This document shows positions 1 to 9,020 of a stretch of DNA of 64,000 nt, piece after piece. A program made the position numbers and the translations under genes. Source of the DNA: Lepidostoma basale (lineage: Eukaryota > Arthropoda > Insecta > Trichoptera > Lepidostomatidae); assembly GCA_022606425.2 (NCBI GenBank), contig JAHDVF020000067.1:930001-994000 (forward strand), given 5' to 3'. The notes under the pieces were generated by a model that was not told the origin of the DNA, searched no databases, and saw only the letters and a list, made by a program, of their open reading frames with translations. Numbering within the stretch: position 1 is the stretch's first letter; the number at the start of each line of letters is the position of its first letter.

Positions 1-75
1 ATTCTTGATTTTGTTGTCCATGAAATTCACATCAGAGCCAATAAAGTAAGTTTCTACGATCGTGATTTCGCTGTT
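1..75 (-). repeat. Arm of an inverted repeat, Helitron-like family
   Basis: The reverse complement of about positions 4-70 matches 1494-1560 without a mismatch. The copy runs off the left edge of the window, so its real extent is unknown. The matching copy leads into a Helitron-like 3' end at 1887, so this is probably a second, oppositely oriented copy of that element. Confidence 0.75.
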
Positions 76-158
76 GTCACATGCACCTTTAATGACTAAA
101 AACAATGTCAAAGCGCCCTTGAGGTGAGCTATTCACGAAAACGGCGATTATACAAATT
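76..158 (+). mobile_element. LINE 3'-end remnant (CR1/L2-like)
   Basis: The stretch around 90-155 (AGCGCCCTTGAGGTGAG, then an ACGGCG motif and ATTATACAAA) resembles the non-coding 3' end at 43568-43620, which there follows a recognisable LINE C-terminus. No coding part is present. Assignment is by similarity to that second copy only. Confidence 0.45.
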
Positions 159-345
159 AAACAAACAAACAAACCATCACGCCGTTTCCCCACAGGGGTA
201 GGCAGAGAGAATGGACCATAACACTACTCTATCCTGGCAAACCTCTCTAGCTTCCTCCACATTCATACAACGAGTCATACACGCATGTCGATTCCTCCGA
301 CTTCTAACATGACCAACCTTTAAAATCTGATTAGTTTAATTAATT
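159..345 (-). mobile_element. RTE-N LINE 3' fragment, (GTTT)n-tail subfamily
   Basis: Minus-strand 5'-truncated copy. Read from 345 down, it matches the last part of the RTE-N reverse-transcriptase ORF (QILKVGHVRS-like, then MNVEE-like and the terminal LPTPVGKRRD-like reading), then the CGGCGTGATGG end and a (GTTT)n tail seen as AAACAAACAAAC at 160-173. It has in-frame damage and is not coding. Confidence 0.8.
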
Positions 346-976
346 TGACAAATTGATCAAATTTATCAGATTAAAAGGTTTTATTAGTTTTATCGTTTTT
401 GTAAAGAATTTTGACAGGTGTAGAAATAAATTTTTCATTTGTTCCAATGACAATTTGAATCATTTCTTCAATATTATTTTTAAGTTCTTGCTGGTTAAGT
501 ACCTTACTACAGATAATTTAAAAAATGGTGGATACGTGTAACATAAATTAAATAAACACAAATGTCCGGATCGTCCAAGTCAACATGTGCAACATCGAAA
601 AAAACATTATGTGTTATTACATTATGTGCTAAATTAAAAAACAGTGGATACGTGGAACATATTATAAATTAAATAGACAATATGTGCACCGTCTAAAAAG
701 AACATTTTGTGTAAAATTATTTTTATTTTGTTATTTTATTTTATATCATTGTAATTTATATTATTTGTTTTAGATTTATTTTGTGGGTGTTGGACGATCG
801 AAGTGTGCTCGGGAGATGCCTATTGGTGGCGATGAGGTTCGCAACCCATCACACCGCGCCTCCCGCGGGGCGAAAAGAGAAGGATGGAGTGCCGCATCAG
901 TAAAAGTGTGACAGTCCATTCTCTCTGCTTACACTTTCGGGGAGACGGCGTGATGGTTAGTTAGTTAGTTAGTTAA
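346..976 (+). mobile_element. Non-autonomous RTE-N-tailed element, copy 1
   Basis: About 630 bp without a long ORF. The 5' part (TTTGACAGGTGTAGAAATAAAT, TTGTTCCAATGACAATTTGAA) and the GC-rich block at 785-880 recur at 18205-18733 and, on the other strand, at 36806-37445. The last ~60 bp (GTGACAGTCCATTCTCTCTG through GGCGTGATGG and the (GTTA)n tail at 955-976) are those of RTE-N. A GGTTCGCAACC string at 836-846 resembles a Pol III B box, but no convincing A box is seen. It is either a SINE-like parasite of RTE-N or an internally deleted derivative. Confidence 0.75.
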
Positions 977-992
977 TTTGACAAATTAGCCT

Positions 993-1022
993 AATTATTA
1001 TTATTATTATTATTATTATTAT
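993..1022. repeat. (ATT)n microsatellite
   Basis: About ten uninterrupted ATT units. From here to 1204 nothing else is recognised. Confidence 0.95.
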
Positions 1023-1204
1023 GCATATAGCATGAACTGCCTTTTATATGAAGAATATCTTCAGGAAACAAGTGAAAAACAGTTGTAATTCATTCATTGT
1101 ATGGAAATTTAAATTTTGCCTTATGCGCCTCTTCGGTGTCCGCCTTATGGCAATTCAAATTTTTTTTTTTTAATTCCAGGGCCCAAAATTGATGAATCAA
1201 GGAT

Positions 1205-1465
1205 CGGACCAAAGTTGCCGATGCAGCGTGTAAAATAACTAATGTTTAAATGGAATGGGATCGGTCATAAAGCAAGGACAACGGGTGATAAGATCTTCTG
1301 GCCTGGAGTGGCGAAAGAGAAACAGCTACACAAATTCTGGCAGATCACAAGCAAGATGGTCTGATGACATTAAACGAGTGGCAGGAGGTCAATGGCGCAG
1401 AGCGGCGAGGGATACAGTTGTGGAAGTCGGGAAGGGAGGCTTTTGTAGTATTATCATCTATATTA
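1205..1465 (+). mobile_element. LINE reverse-transcriptase C-terminal fragment
   Basis: The frame through 1270-1440 reads RVIRSSGLEWRKR ... ARWSDDIKRVAGGQWRRAARD. This is the arginine-rich C-terminal signature (LEWRPR, RPxxRWxDDIxRVAG, WxxxAxDR) of an insect non-LTR retrotransposon. The same lineage is seen at 9859-10292, 52475-53210 and 57746-58498. The 5' part is missing. Confidence 0.7.
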
Positions 1466-1469
1466 CTAT

Positions 1470-1887
1470 TCCACGCCAGCGGACTCGCAGTGCCGAAATC
1501 ACGATCGTAGAAACTTACTTTATTGGCTCTGATGTGAATTTCATGGACAACAAAATCAAGAGTTTTGTTTCTTTAATATAATGAATGTTTTCTGCAAATG
1601 TGATATAATATTGTTTATTTGATTATTAAATTTCATATAAAATATTCAAAAAATAGTTTTTCAATTACATTAGTAATATGTATTCAAGTTTATAATTCAC
1701 AGCGAGTTTGCTTGGATTGAAACTTTGTTTTAAAGATATAGACACACATTTTTGCATCCATACACATGGCATTTAATCCAATAAATTAACGAATTGTTAT
1801 TGAACTTTAATTGTATTTGTTGAATATATATTGGGTTTATTTATGTACTCGAATTTAGCAATAGCGAAGCGTTGCCGGGTCAGCTAG
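1470..1887 (+). mobile_element. Helitron-like 3' region ending in CTAG|T
   Basis: 1494-1560 is shared with 1-70. The stretch ends with an imperfect hairpin (GCAATAGC-GAA-GCGTTGC) at about 1859-1875, then a short spacer and CTAG followed by T (1884-1888). That matches the Helitron rule of a subterminal hairpin, CTRR end and host T. The 5' TC end and any Rep/helicase ORF are not seen, so it would be a non-autonomous copy of undefined start. Confidence 0.5.
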
Positions 1888-1959
1888 TAATATAATAAAA
1901 CATCTACGTAAATAAATTTCCATATGAAGCACTTACTTTGTGGTTAGACATTTCAAAAT

Positions 1960-2115
1960 TAATGAAGGTGCCGGCAGAAAAAATGAACTGCCACACATTT
2001 TTTTTCTGACCTTATCTCGCTTCCTCAGTATTTTTACATCGAGTCATGCACGCATATCGATTTCTCCGACTTATTACGTGGTCAATATTCAATATTTAAT
2101 TTTTCCTCTCGGTTT
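1960..2115 (-). mobile_element. RTE-N LINE 3' fragment (degenerate)
   Basis: Minus-strand remnant. The GGCAGAAAAAATGAACTGCC block, the CATGCACGCATATCGATTTC block and an AATATTCAATATTTAAT block are the RTE-N C-terminal landmarks in order. The tail is missing or mutated. Confidence 0.65.
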
Positions 2116-2455
2116 TTCTCTCTCCCATTTTAAACTTGTAGATATAAAATAATTTGTATATAACCACATCCCGTTGTTAATTGCTAAGTGCTATATTATT
2201 TTGTGATAGAAGTTCACAAGGCATATATAATTTACTCACAGAGTTCCAGACATACATCTATCTTTCAGCTGTTTATATTTAAAGTGATAAGATATAGGGC
2301 TTAATTTTAAATCTTGTAATGACCCCAAATATATTTTGTAAGAAGGCCTTTCCATCTTCAGCTATAAAACAATCCAACCGCAGTTTTTTAAATTGAAAAA
2401 GAGTTTAAAGTAATTTTTTTATATTGATATTTTATATTATAGTCCATTATTTTGT
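2116..2455. other. No recognisable feature
   Basis: AT-rich, no ORF of note and no repeat shared with the rest of the window that I can see. Confidence 0.5.
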
Positions 2456-2680
2456 CTTCAACATTTTTCATGCATTCATTCATTCATTTCTCGGCGTTAC
2501 ATCCCGGTGTGGTACTTGGAAATAGCCTCTTCCACAACGGTCTTCCACTAACTTCTGTATTTGGCCATCTCTCTCCATTCCCCAGCTCCTTTAATTTTCC
2601 CCCAATCTTCAAATTTTCCTCAGTCTGCCTTTCACGAATTTTTTGTGCTTTAATATTAGGAAAATTTAGCTGCCACTGGC
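2456..2680 (-). mobile_element. Possible LINE 3' end with (CATT)n tail
   Basis: Read on the minus strand, an arginine-rich stretch ends with a GRPLWKRLF-like reading and is followed by ATGAATGAATGAATG (2471-2488 on the plus strand as CATTCATTCATT). A microsatellite after a basic C-terminus is the usual shape of a LINE 3' end. No motif is strong enough to name the family. Confidence 0.3.
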
Positions 2681-2880
2681 ACGAGAACTTGTTGAGTCAA
2701 TTCTTAGCTTTCGGACCGTGTTAGTACGTTTTGTCAAAATCTTGACCCGAGTTGACCGTATAATGTTGCTCGTTATACCTAAACTAAATTAATTCACATG
2801 TTTTCTTTACTTCTCCCTAAAACATCGTGGCTCTCAAGACACCCTTAGAATTGATTAGAGTATATACATAAAATAAAAGA

Positions 2881-3316
2881 GATCAGGAGATCATATTGGA
2901 ACTAAATAACCACAATATTGATATATGTGCCTTGTCAGAAACAAACATCAAAGTTCTCCAATTACACATTTATATACATTTGGAAAAAGAAAACCGAAAG
3001 AGCTCACTCAGGAATTGGCCTCCTATTACACGAGAAATACGAGGACCTTGAAAATATCGAATATATTAATGACCAGATCTTAGAAGGGTCGATTGATCTC
3101 AACTTCAAAAAGGTACATCTGATTAGTGTATACGCACCAGATATTTCAAAACCAAAGGAATATACGGAAGAATTCTATCATTATCAAAAGACGAAATCAT
3201 AGAAGAGGTAGCTCTTGGGACTAGGTTATAAAATGGGCAATAAAACTGTGAACGTCATTTGCTATGCAGACGATGCCGCATTAATAGCTGAGTCTGAAGA
3301 TGACCTGCAAAGAATA
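2881..3316 (+). mobile_element. Endonuclease-RT LINE, 5' portion (split by mariner)
   Basis: Two readable blocks of a non-LTR retrotransposon. At 2890-3190 is part of an APE-type endonuclease: ILELNNHNIDICALSETN, then AHSGIGLLLHEKY and HLISVYAPDISKPKEYTEEF. After an internal deletion, 3195-3316 is the end of the RT palm domain with VICYADDAALIAESEDDLQRI, where YADD is the catalytic box. Most of the RT domain is missing and frames are shifted. The element continues at 4639 beyond the mariner insertion. Confidence 0.8.
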
Positions 3317-3347
3317 CGAGGTCTGTTCAAAAAGTATCGCGAATTTT
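3317..3347 (+). repeat. Mariner 5' TIR
   Basis: 31 bp, identical to the reverse complement of 4608-4638. Confidence 0.95.
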
Positions 3348-3522
3348 GAATTTCCGCTGGCTACGTATATTTGATTTTTGATTTTTTTGTAGCGTTATGT
3401 TGGTACTCATGTCCCTTACTTATGCTGACAAGGTCGGCCATTTTGAATGTTTAGTTAATTTTTGACAGCTGTTTTGCTTGGATGTGTTTTGGCTCGTCTT
3501 CGATTTTTGCCTATTCCAAAAA

Positions 3523-4584
3523 ATGGATCAAAGAATCTGTATCAAATTTTGTGTGAAAAACAAAATAAAGTGCGCGGACGCATTTCGAATGTTGACTGTG
3601 GCATATGGTGAAGCTACCTTGGACCAAAGCAACGTTTATCGGTGGTACAAAATGTTCTCAGAGGGCCGAGAAGATATGAACGACGAAGAGCGTGCCGGAC
3701 GCCCGAGCACGTCAACAACAGACGAAAACATTGATAAAGTGAAGAAAATAGTATTAGCCAATCGTCGAATCACCGTTAGAGAAGTTGCTGAGGACCTAAA
3801 CATATCGATTGGCTCGTGCCATTCGATTTTAACCAATGATTTGGGCATGAGTCGGGTCGCCGCGAAATTCGTGCCAAAATTGCTCAATTTCGACCAAAAA
3901 CAGCATCGCGTTAACATTGCTCAGGAGATGTTGGACTCGGTCCGTGACGACCCAAATGTGCTCCAGAGGGTCATAACTGGTGACGAATCATGGGTTTATG
4001 GTTATGACGTGGAAACCAAAGCTCAATCATCCCAATGGAAGCTGCCGCATGAGCCAAGACCAAAAAAAGCGCGCCAAGTTCGGTCGAACGTGAAGGTTTT
4101 GCTCACAGTTTTCTTCGATTGCAGGGGCGTGGTGCATCATGAGTTCTTGCCACAGGGTAGTACGGTCAATAAGGAATATTACCTGCAAGTTATGCGCAAT
4201 TTGCGCGAAGCAATCCGCCAGAAACGCCCGGATTTGTGGAAGAACAAAAACTGGCTTTTGCACCATGATAACGCCCCTGCTCACACATCGTTGCTTGTGC
4301 GCGAATATTTGGCCAAAAACAACACAGTAATGGTGCCGCAGCCACCGTATTCCCCAGACCTGGCCCCCTGTGACTTTTTCCTGTTTCCAAAACTGAAGAG
4401 GCCCATGAAAGGACGACGCTACGCCACGATTGAGGAGATAAAGACGGCATCGAAGGAGGAGCTGAACAAGATCACAAAAAATGATTTTTTTAAGTGCTTC
4501 GAGGATTGGAAAAAACGTTGGCATAAATGTATTATATCCGAGGGGAATTACTTTGAAGGGGACAAAATAGATATTCATGAATAA
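3523..4584 (+). CDS. Mariner transposase, apparently intact (353 aa)
   Basis: Cut-and-paste transposase acting in the nucleus on its own TIRs. Residues 1-110 form the paired helix-turn-helix DNA-binding region (FCVKNKIKCADAFRMLTVAYG, then REVAEDLNISIGSCHSIL). The catalytic domain shows TGDESWVYGYD with D154, HHDNAPAHTS with D249, and YSPDLAPCDFFLF with D284. The last two are separated by 34 residues, the DD34D signature of mariner, and the length is typical. I chose the ATG at 3523, giving MDQRICIKF. An in-frame ATG at 3478 would add 15 hydrophobic residues unlike family N-termini. There is no stop or frameshift. Activity is inferred from integrity only. The closest relative in the window is the relic at 48956-49854, which shares the CDFFLF context. 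Confidence 0.95.
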   Translation: MDQRICIKFCVKNKIKCADAFRMLTVAYGEATLDQSNVYRWYKMFSEGREDMNDEERAGRPSTSTTDENIDKVKKIVLANRRITVREVAEDLNISIGSCHSILTNDLGMSRVAAKFVPKLLNFDQKQHRVNIAQEMLDSVRDDPNVLQRVITGDESWVYGYDVETKAQSSQWKLPHEPRPKKARQVRSNVKVLLTVFFDCRGVVHHEFLPQGSTVNKEYYLQVMRNLREAIRQKRPDLWKNKNWLLHHDNAPAHTSLLVREYLAKNNTVMVPQPPYSPDLAPCDFFLFPKLKRPMKGRRYATIEEIKTASKEELNKITKNDFFKCFEDWKKRWHKCIISEGNYFEGDKIDIHE

Positions 4585-4607
4585 ATAAATACTTTTTGAA
4601 AAAATAT

Positions 4608-4638
4608 AAAATTCGCGATACTTTTTGAACAGACCTCG
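4608..4638 (-). repeat. Mariner 3' TIR
   Basis: Exact inverted copy of 3317-3347, followed by the TA target duplication. Confidence 0.95.
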
Positions 4639-5325
4639 TATTGTACAAATTCCACACAGTATCACAAAGGCTATATCAGTCAACAAAACAAAAAGTCTCA
4701 CTATATCTAGGCAACCTACAAGATGTAAGCTGACTGTTAATGATTCACCTGTGGAGCAAGTAATGAGTTTCAGATATTTAGGAGTAGATATCTACAGCCA
4801 AAATGACCTTCGAGAACAAGTCAGTAAAGCCTCTACCGTGTCAAAATGTCTGAAGAATCTGGTCTGGAAGAACAAACACATGCGTATCGACAGCAAGATA
4901 AGAATTTATAAAACATGCGTGCGACCTACAATGACGGATGCTGTAGAGTCGCGGGCCGACACTGTGCAAACCAAGGGACTACTAAAACATCGGAGATGAA
5001 AGTCCTAAGATCAATTACTGGAAAAACTCTCCGAGGTCGTGTCCGCAACGCGAATATGAAATCGACGCAACGCGAATAAGAAAAACCTGCGAAATAGAGG
5101 ACATCGTTCAGTGGAGTAGATCCAGAAGAAAATACTGGAGGGATAATGTAGCCCAAATGGAAGGGACAGACTTGCATATACAGCCGTTTATGAAATCCCC
5201 TCTGGACACCGCCCACCTGGAAGACCACCTAAGAGATGGAAGGACAGCTGGACCTCATCATCTAACGAGACATGATTTCTGTGTCACAGATCGACAGATC
5301 TATAAAAAGAAGAAGAAATAGAAGA
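4639..5325 (+). mobile_element. Endonuclease-RT LINE, 3' portion
   Basis: Continuation of the LINE broken at 3316. Removing the mariner and one TA restores LQRI followed by LYKFHTVSQ in one frame. After a frameshift near 4660 the reading is NKTKSLTISRQPTRCKLTV, VEQVMSFRYLGVDI, then DSKIRIYKTCVRPTMTDAVESRADT, and in other frames the GRPPKRW region and a Lys-rich end (AAGAAGAAG) near 5310. Several frameshifts make it non-functional. The same lineage recurs at 8195-9020, 11195-11565, 13600-14040, 42888-43228, 55850-56465 and 56881-57210. Confidence 0.85.
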
Positions 5326-5465
5326 TATACATATATAAAAATACCACCTCCTTCGACCGATTATAGAATGGAGGGACGTCGGGGAGTTGGTAGAAGGCAG
5401 CTGTCCTAGCTGCAAAACATCAAAGAGTGGACAGGAATAACACGAGTTCAGAACCGATAGGAATG
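5326..5465 (+). mobile_element. LINE C-terminal fragment (KYHLLRLI lineage)
   Basis: Encodes a KYHLLRLIIEW-like stretch, then a GVGRRQLS-like reading and HQRVDRNNTSS. This matches the C-terminus of the longer LINE at 59656-60605 and of 14868-15590. It is truncated and frameshifted. Confidence 0.7.
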
Positions 5466-5689
5466 TGATTGTTCGAGTTTGAATGGAAAGTTTTTCAACA
5501 ATTACGATTATTTAACCTTTCCATTGCATTTACTTTAACCCACGATCCAACTTAATAAGCAACGTGTTAATAAGCTTTCCCTTACTCCGGAGCTAAGCTC
5601 GTGTAGCGAACATTTTTTATGCCGAATTCGTAACATTCGCAAATACGTAAGTGTAATTCATCTTACGGAGATGTAGGCGCTACCCTGTG

Positions 5690-5885
5690 AATACGGAGCT
5701 CCTATTTCTGTTGCGGCAGGGCTGGAACGGAAATATACCGGTATCGGAAGAAACTTTCGTTTTTTATCTTCGGCGCCACAAAACCGAGACCCGCCAGCTA
5801 AGGGAAGGTAACCCCTACTGAAAATCCCTGGAGAAAGCAACGGGAAATCACCCCTGAAACATCTCCCAGGAAATCACTGACAATC
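5690..5885 (+). mobile_element. Possible LINE 5'-leader remnant
   Basis: The block TTCGGCGCCACAAAACCGAG followed by CAGCTAAGGGAAG and AATCCCTGGAG is shared in order with 41150-41365. Neither copy has an ORF. GC content is higher than the surroundings. I infer the untranslated 5' part of an insect LINE, without proof. Confidence 0.4.
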
Positions 5886-5959
5886 GTAACAGAAAGCATT
5901 TGCAACTATTTTTTTTTTCATCTTATTTTGCCGTATGAAAAATGTATGAATGAATGCAT

Positions 5960-6241
5960 AAATGGTCGTTCACAAAATAGTGTTATTTCCAACCCTTATG
6001 TCCATACTGGCAGAAAAAGAGACTATAAAAAATGCAGTTAATATGAGATACCTTATACGTATGTGTTGATCATGACGATATACGAGGAAATTCAAAACCT
6101 TTTCTGTATTCTTCAAAAATAAAGCGGAAGAAGGTATTATGAACAAAATTATGAATATATCACTATGTCAGTTTGGACACATAGAACCCATGAATGAAGA
6201 ACATATGGTTAATAAAGTATACGTTAACGATGTGAATGGAT
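5960..6241 (+). mobile_element. RTE-N LINE fragment, no tail
   Basis: Begins with a VHNSVISNPYVHT-like reading (family VHNGVLxPTLMYG) and ends with EEGIMNKIMN, FGHIEPMNEEHMVNKVYVNDVNG. The middle is degenerate and the 3' end is lost where the MITE begins at 6242. Confidence 0.75.
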
Positions 6242-6740
6242 TTATACGAATGAAAACGTCAGTTTTCTAGAAGTTTTATTATATTTTATGGGAATGACAT
6301 GTTTTGCCCTTCTGAGGCATTGTGTTAAATGTGACACAACTCGTTGTAGTTTATATACACTAGTAAATGGAGCAGTAAATTGCAAACAATTTGTAAGAAT
6401 ATGTTTTTCTTACAAACACTTTCTTTCGTCCTACCTCAAATAACTTATTTTTGATTTATATAATATCATTTAGTATCCCGTAACTATGTAATCATTGTAA
6501 TAAAATTTCTTAACTAGTTCTAAGAAACACTTTCCTATATATCTGGACCTACTCAAATAATTATTTGTTAAAATTGTATAAAGTCACATCTTTTTTCGTT
6601 AATAACCACATTCTGTTCCATTTACTAGTGTATATAAACTGCAACGAGTTGAAGTTTCGTCACACTTGAAGTCCTTAGAAGGGCAAAACATGTCATTCCC
6701 ATAAAATATAAAAAAAAACTATTAGACGTCTTAATTATTT
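6242..6740. mobile_element. Long-TIR MITE, family A copy 1
   Basis: About 500 bp with ~125 bp inverted terminal arms. 6244-6380 (ATACGAATGAAAACGTC, TTCTAGAAGTTTTATT, GGAATGACATGTTTTGCC, CTCGTTGTAGTTTATATACA) is mirrored by 6600-6735. No ORF. Other members lie at 12376, 19560, 24005, 39662, 58940 and as single ends at 58535 and 61600. It abuts an RTE-N copy, probably having inserted into it. Confidence 0.8.
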
Positions 6741-6795
6741 CATATGAAGTTTTACATCATTGTTCAAAAAACAATAAATATTATGTGAATGGAGT

Positions 6796-6836
6796 ATGGC
6801 ATGGCCAACGTCAGGGGGACCTGACACGACACTATT
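6796..6836 (+). mobile_element. LINE 3'-end scrap
   Basis: GGCCAACGTCAGGGGGACCTG followed by ACACGACAC corresponds to the QRWGDLTRH end of the LINE lineage at 9541 and 59656. Only ~40 bp remain. Confidence 0.45.
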
Positions 6837-6884
6837 TGAATAAAGTAATTAACATAAAAATATAAGTGAAGAAATGAAGCCCAG

Positions 6885-7082
6885 TCTAGGCCTGGTCAGA
6901 GTGGTGGGAAACAGATGGACGGTCAGAGCGGAGCAAGCAGCTCTGACGGGGCGCCATTTCGGATTTCGGGGGTTGTAAACATGTCCACTGGGGCCGACTT
7001 GCGGCGGGGAGGGCCGAACTTGGCGAGAAATATTATAACCGCCCTAAAGGAAAATACGCGCCCGGTGATTGCCTTCGCAAAG
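6885..7082 (+). CDS. Candidate host-gene coding exon (unrecognised)
   Basis: A GC-rich island in AT-rich DNA. An AG (6883-6884, CCCAG) precedes 198 nt (66 codons) open in one frame, which end at a good splice donor, AAG|GTACGAG. The peptide contains QSGASSSDGAPF, NMSTGADLRRGGPNL and ITALKENTRPVIAFAK. An ATG at 6915 lies inside, so it could also be a first exon. The polypyrimidine tract before the AG is weak. I do not recognise the protein and it shares nothing with repeats here. It may be a real exon, a fragment of one, or chance. Confidence 0.35.
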
Positions 7083-7267
7083 GTACGAGAGGTGTCAATT
7101 GGGTGTTGAGGTGTGCTGTATCCTAGTGAATCCGAAAGAACTTCGCCATAATCATAGCGTAACGCTATGAAAAGTAATGTATAGAATCATAAATATTATT
7201 ATTTGAAATATTATGATAAAAAATTCATCGTTTTATTTCATTTTTCATTTTTATATGATATATTAAA

Positions 7268-7340
7268 TAATGAAAAGGGGTAGGCAGAAATAATGAACTA
7301 CCACACTTTTCTTTCCTGACATATTTCTCTCGCATAGACT
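7268..7340 (-). mobile_element. RTE-N 3' scrap
   Basis: GGGGTAGGCAGAAATAATG, CTACCACACTTTTCTTTCC and GACATATTTCTCTCGC are the minus-strand reading of the RTE-N terminus. Tail and upstream parts are absent. Confidence 0.7.
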
Positions 7341-7445
7341 GCTCTACTGACTGTCGATGTTTGCAAGCCTGGCAATACTTGTCGCTGTTGAAATAAATAC
7401 AAAAGTTCAAATAGTTATCAATAAACATAATTTTATTTAATCTCA
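7341..7445 (+). repeat. Small repeat family C, degenerate copy
   Basis: CTGTCGATGTTTGCAAGCCTG, then CTTGTCGCTGTTGAAATAAAT and ATAATTTTATTTAA parallels the copies at 40378-40660 (CTGTCGATGCCAGCGAGCC, CGGTCGCTGTCTAAATAAAG). Function unknown. Confidence 0.55.
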
Positions 7446-8194
7446 ACCTAATATATTATAAGTTTTTAATAATGAAAAAACTGTCTGGTAATTCCTGTAT
7501 TTTTCACCTTCTTTATTTAGTCATTTTAAAAGAGAATGTGAATAAATAGAATAAGTGAACGTTTGGTTCTGTATTATAACTTATGTTTTATATTTCTATT
7601 TGACATTAAACAAACAAAAGTTTCCACGTTATTCATTGAACCCAATGATTTGTACACACATATATATTTCAGATGGTATTTACTTTGGGCGGAAACGAAA
7701 CTAATGAGGAAATGAAATACATTCAAATATTCATCCTAAAGCATATGAATAATATAACCTTATCCTTTTATATAAGGCTTTCAGAAAATAGTGATACACT
7801 TTAACCCAAATGTGTTCTAATATCCATCAACTTCAATTCAATGTTTTCAATATTTGTATTAAAAAAATATACGTTTCATAAACTTAAAATTTAAAATAGA
7901 GTGGTCAAAATATTTTTTCATAAATGGTGAAATAAAAATTTCTAAACGCCCTGTGTTTTATCAAATCTCAACCCTTATTACAGTAGTGACAATAACTCTT
8001 ATCAGTGCTTACCGGCTACTGAAATAAGACTGATTTTGTATAGGGGATGGTATTAAAGATTTTTCAAGTCAAACTCATGGTGATTGATAATAAATAAAAT
8101 AACAATTTCGAAAAGAATGATTTTTCCTGGGAGAGATGAGAGATGAATGATATTTCAACAATGTTTGTCAAAGTATTTATACCTTCTTCTTATT
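7446..8194. other. No recognisable feature
   Basis: AT-rich, stop-dense, no repeat landmark that I can match. It includes several AATAAA strings, expected by chance at this composition. Confidence 0.5.
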
Positions 8195-9020
8195 ATTATT
8201 TTTTCTTGTTGTAGACCCATGTAGCCAGTTTTCCAGAGTGTTGCTCCTCTTATGAGGTAGACTCTCAGCTGTCGTTCCATCTTATAGACGGTATATGAAG
8301 GTTTTCCACAAGGACGAATCCTATGAGGCTGATTATGTAGAGCAATATATGGGAGTCTGGTGTTGTCTATTCTTTGAACATGACCATACCAGTCCCTTAT
8401 TCACTGTCTGCTCATTATTATAATATCTTCAACCTCACACATTTATCTTATTCTGGTGTTCCTCGCGCGATCTCTCAGTGTCTTACCTGTTATCGTCCTC
8501 AGTGTCTTCATCTCGGAAGTCCTCAAAACTTGTTTGGTTTGTGTCTGCCCTTGATTCGACGCCATTTCTTAATATTAGTCTTACGCGTGCTTTATAGATA
8601 CTCATCTTACTCTTAATGGCCATGTCTTTGTTTTACAATATTGTGGAGTTCAGAACACTAGAAATTGCAGCTGCCTTGTTTACTTGGGCTTGTATTTCTT
8701 CCCGCAAATCAGCTCCTCCCACAAGGTATACTCGTATGCCTAAATACTTGAAGGTCCTGACCCTTTCTATGTATTGATTATTTATTATCAGGTTACATGT
8801 AATATGGCTGTTGATGAAATAAACTGATTTGATTTGATTTTTTTTGGTGTTTCGGAAAAGGTTATGCGTGTTGTCTTTTCGAAAGAGATCCTCATGATTT
8901 ATTTCTTACAGGCTTGATGTAGTCTGTCTAGCATTCTTTGTAAGTCTTTACTGTTCTCAGCTATGATTATAGAATCTGGGTCGTCCTCCTGCAATGTAGA
9001 AGTCCACAGTTTGGAACGAC
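8195..9020 (-). mobile_element. Endonuclease-RT LINE fragment
   Basis: Read from about 9020 downward: PDSIIIAENSKDLQRMLDRL (the region just after the YADD box), then a RVRTFKYLGIRVYLVGGADL-like stretch, MAIKSKMSIYKARVRLILR, ICEVEDI, WYGHVQRIDNTRLPYIALHN and a final PCGKPSY-like reading. These are the ordered landmarks of the LINE at 4639. Frames are shifted repeatedly. A short TTGATTTGATTTGATTTT run at 8830-8847 interrupts it. Confidence 0.75.

Larger units (their letters stand above)
3317..4638 (+). mobile_element. Intact mariner element (DD34D), 1322 bp
   Basis: A complete Tc1/mariner-type element. Its terminal inverted repeats are 31 bp and identical (starting CGAGGTCTGTTC). TA dinucleotides lie directly outside both ends (3315-3316 and 4639-4640), the standard mariner target duplication. 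One uninterrupted transposase ORF lies inside. It sits within a LINE RT region whose reading resumes after it. Perfect TIRs plus an open frame argue for a recent insertion. Confidence 0.95.

Noticed and set aside
955..976. (TTAG)n-like runs at many sites as telomeric repeats
   Set aside because: The insect telomere unit is TTAGG. These are tetranucleotide runs always attached to the RTE-N 3' end, so they are retrotransposon tails.
4027..4701. 224-aa minus-strand ORF
   Set aside because: It is antisense to the intact mariner transposase and has no independent support.
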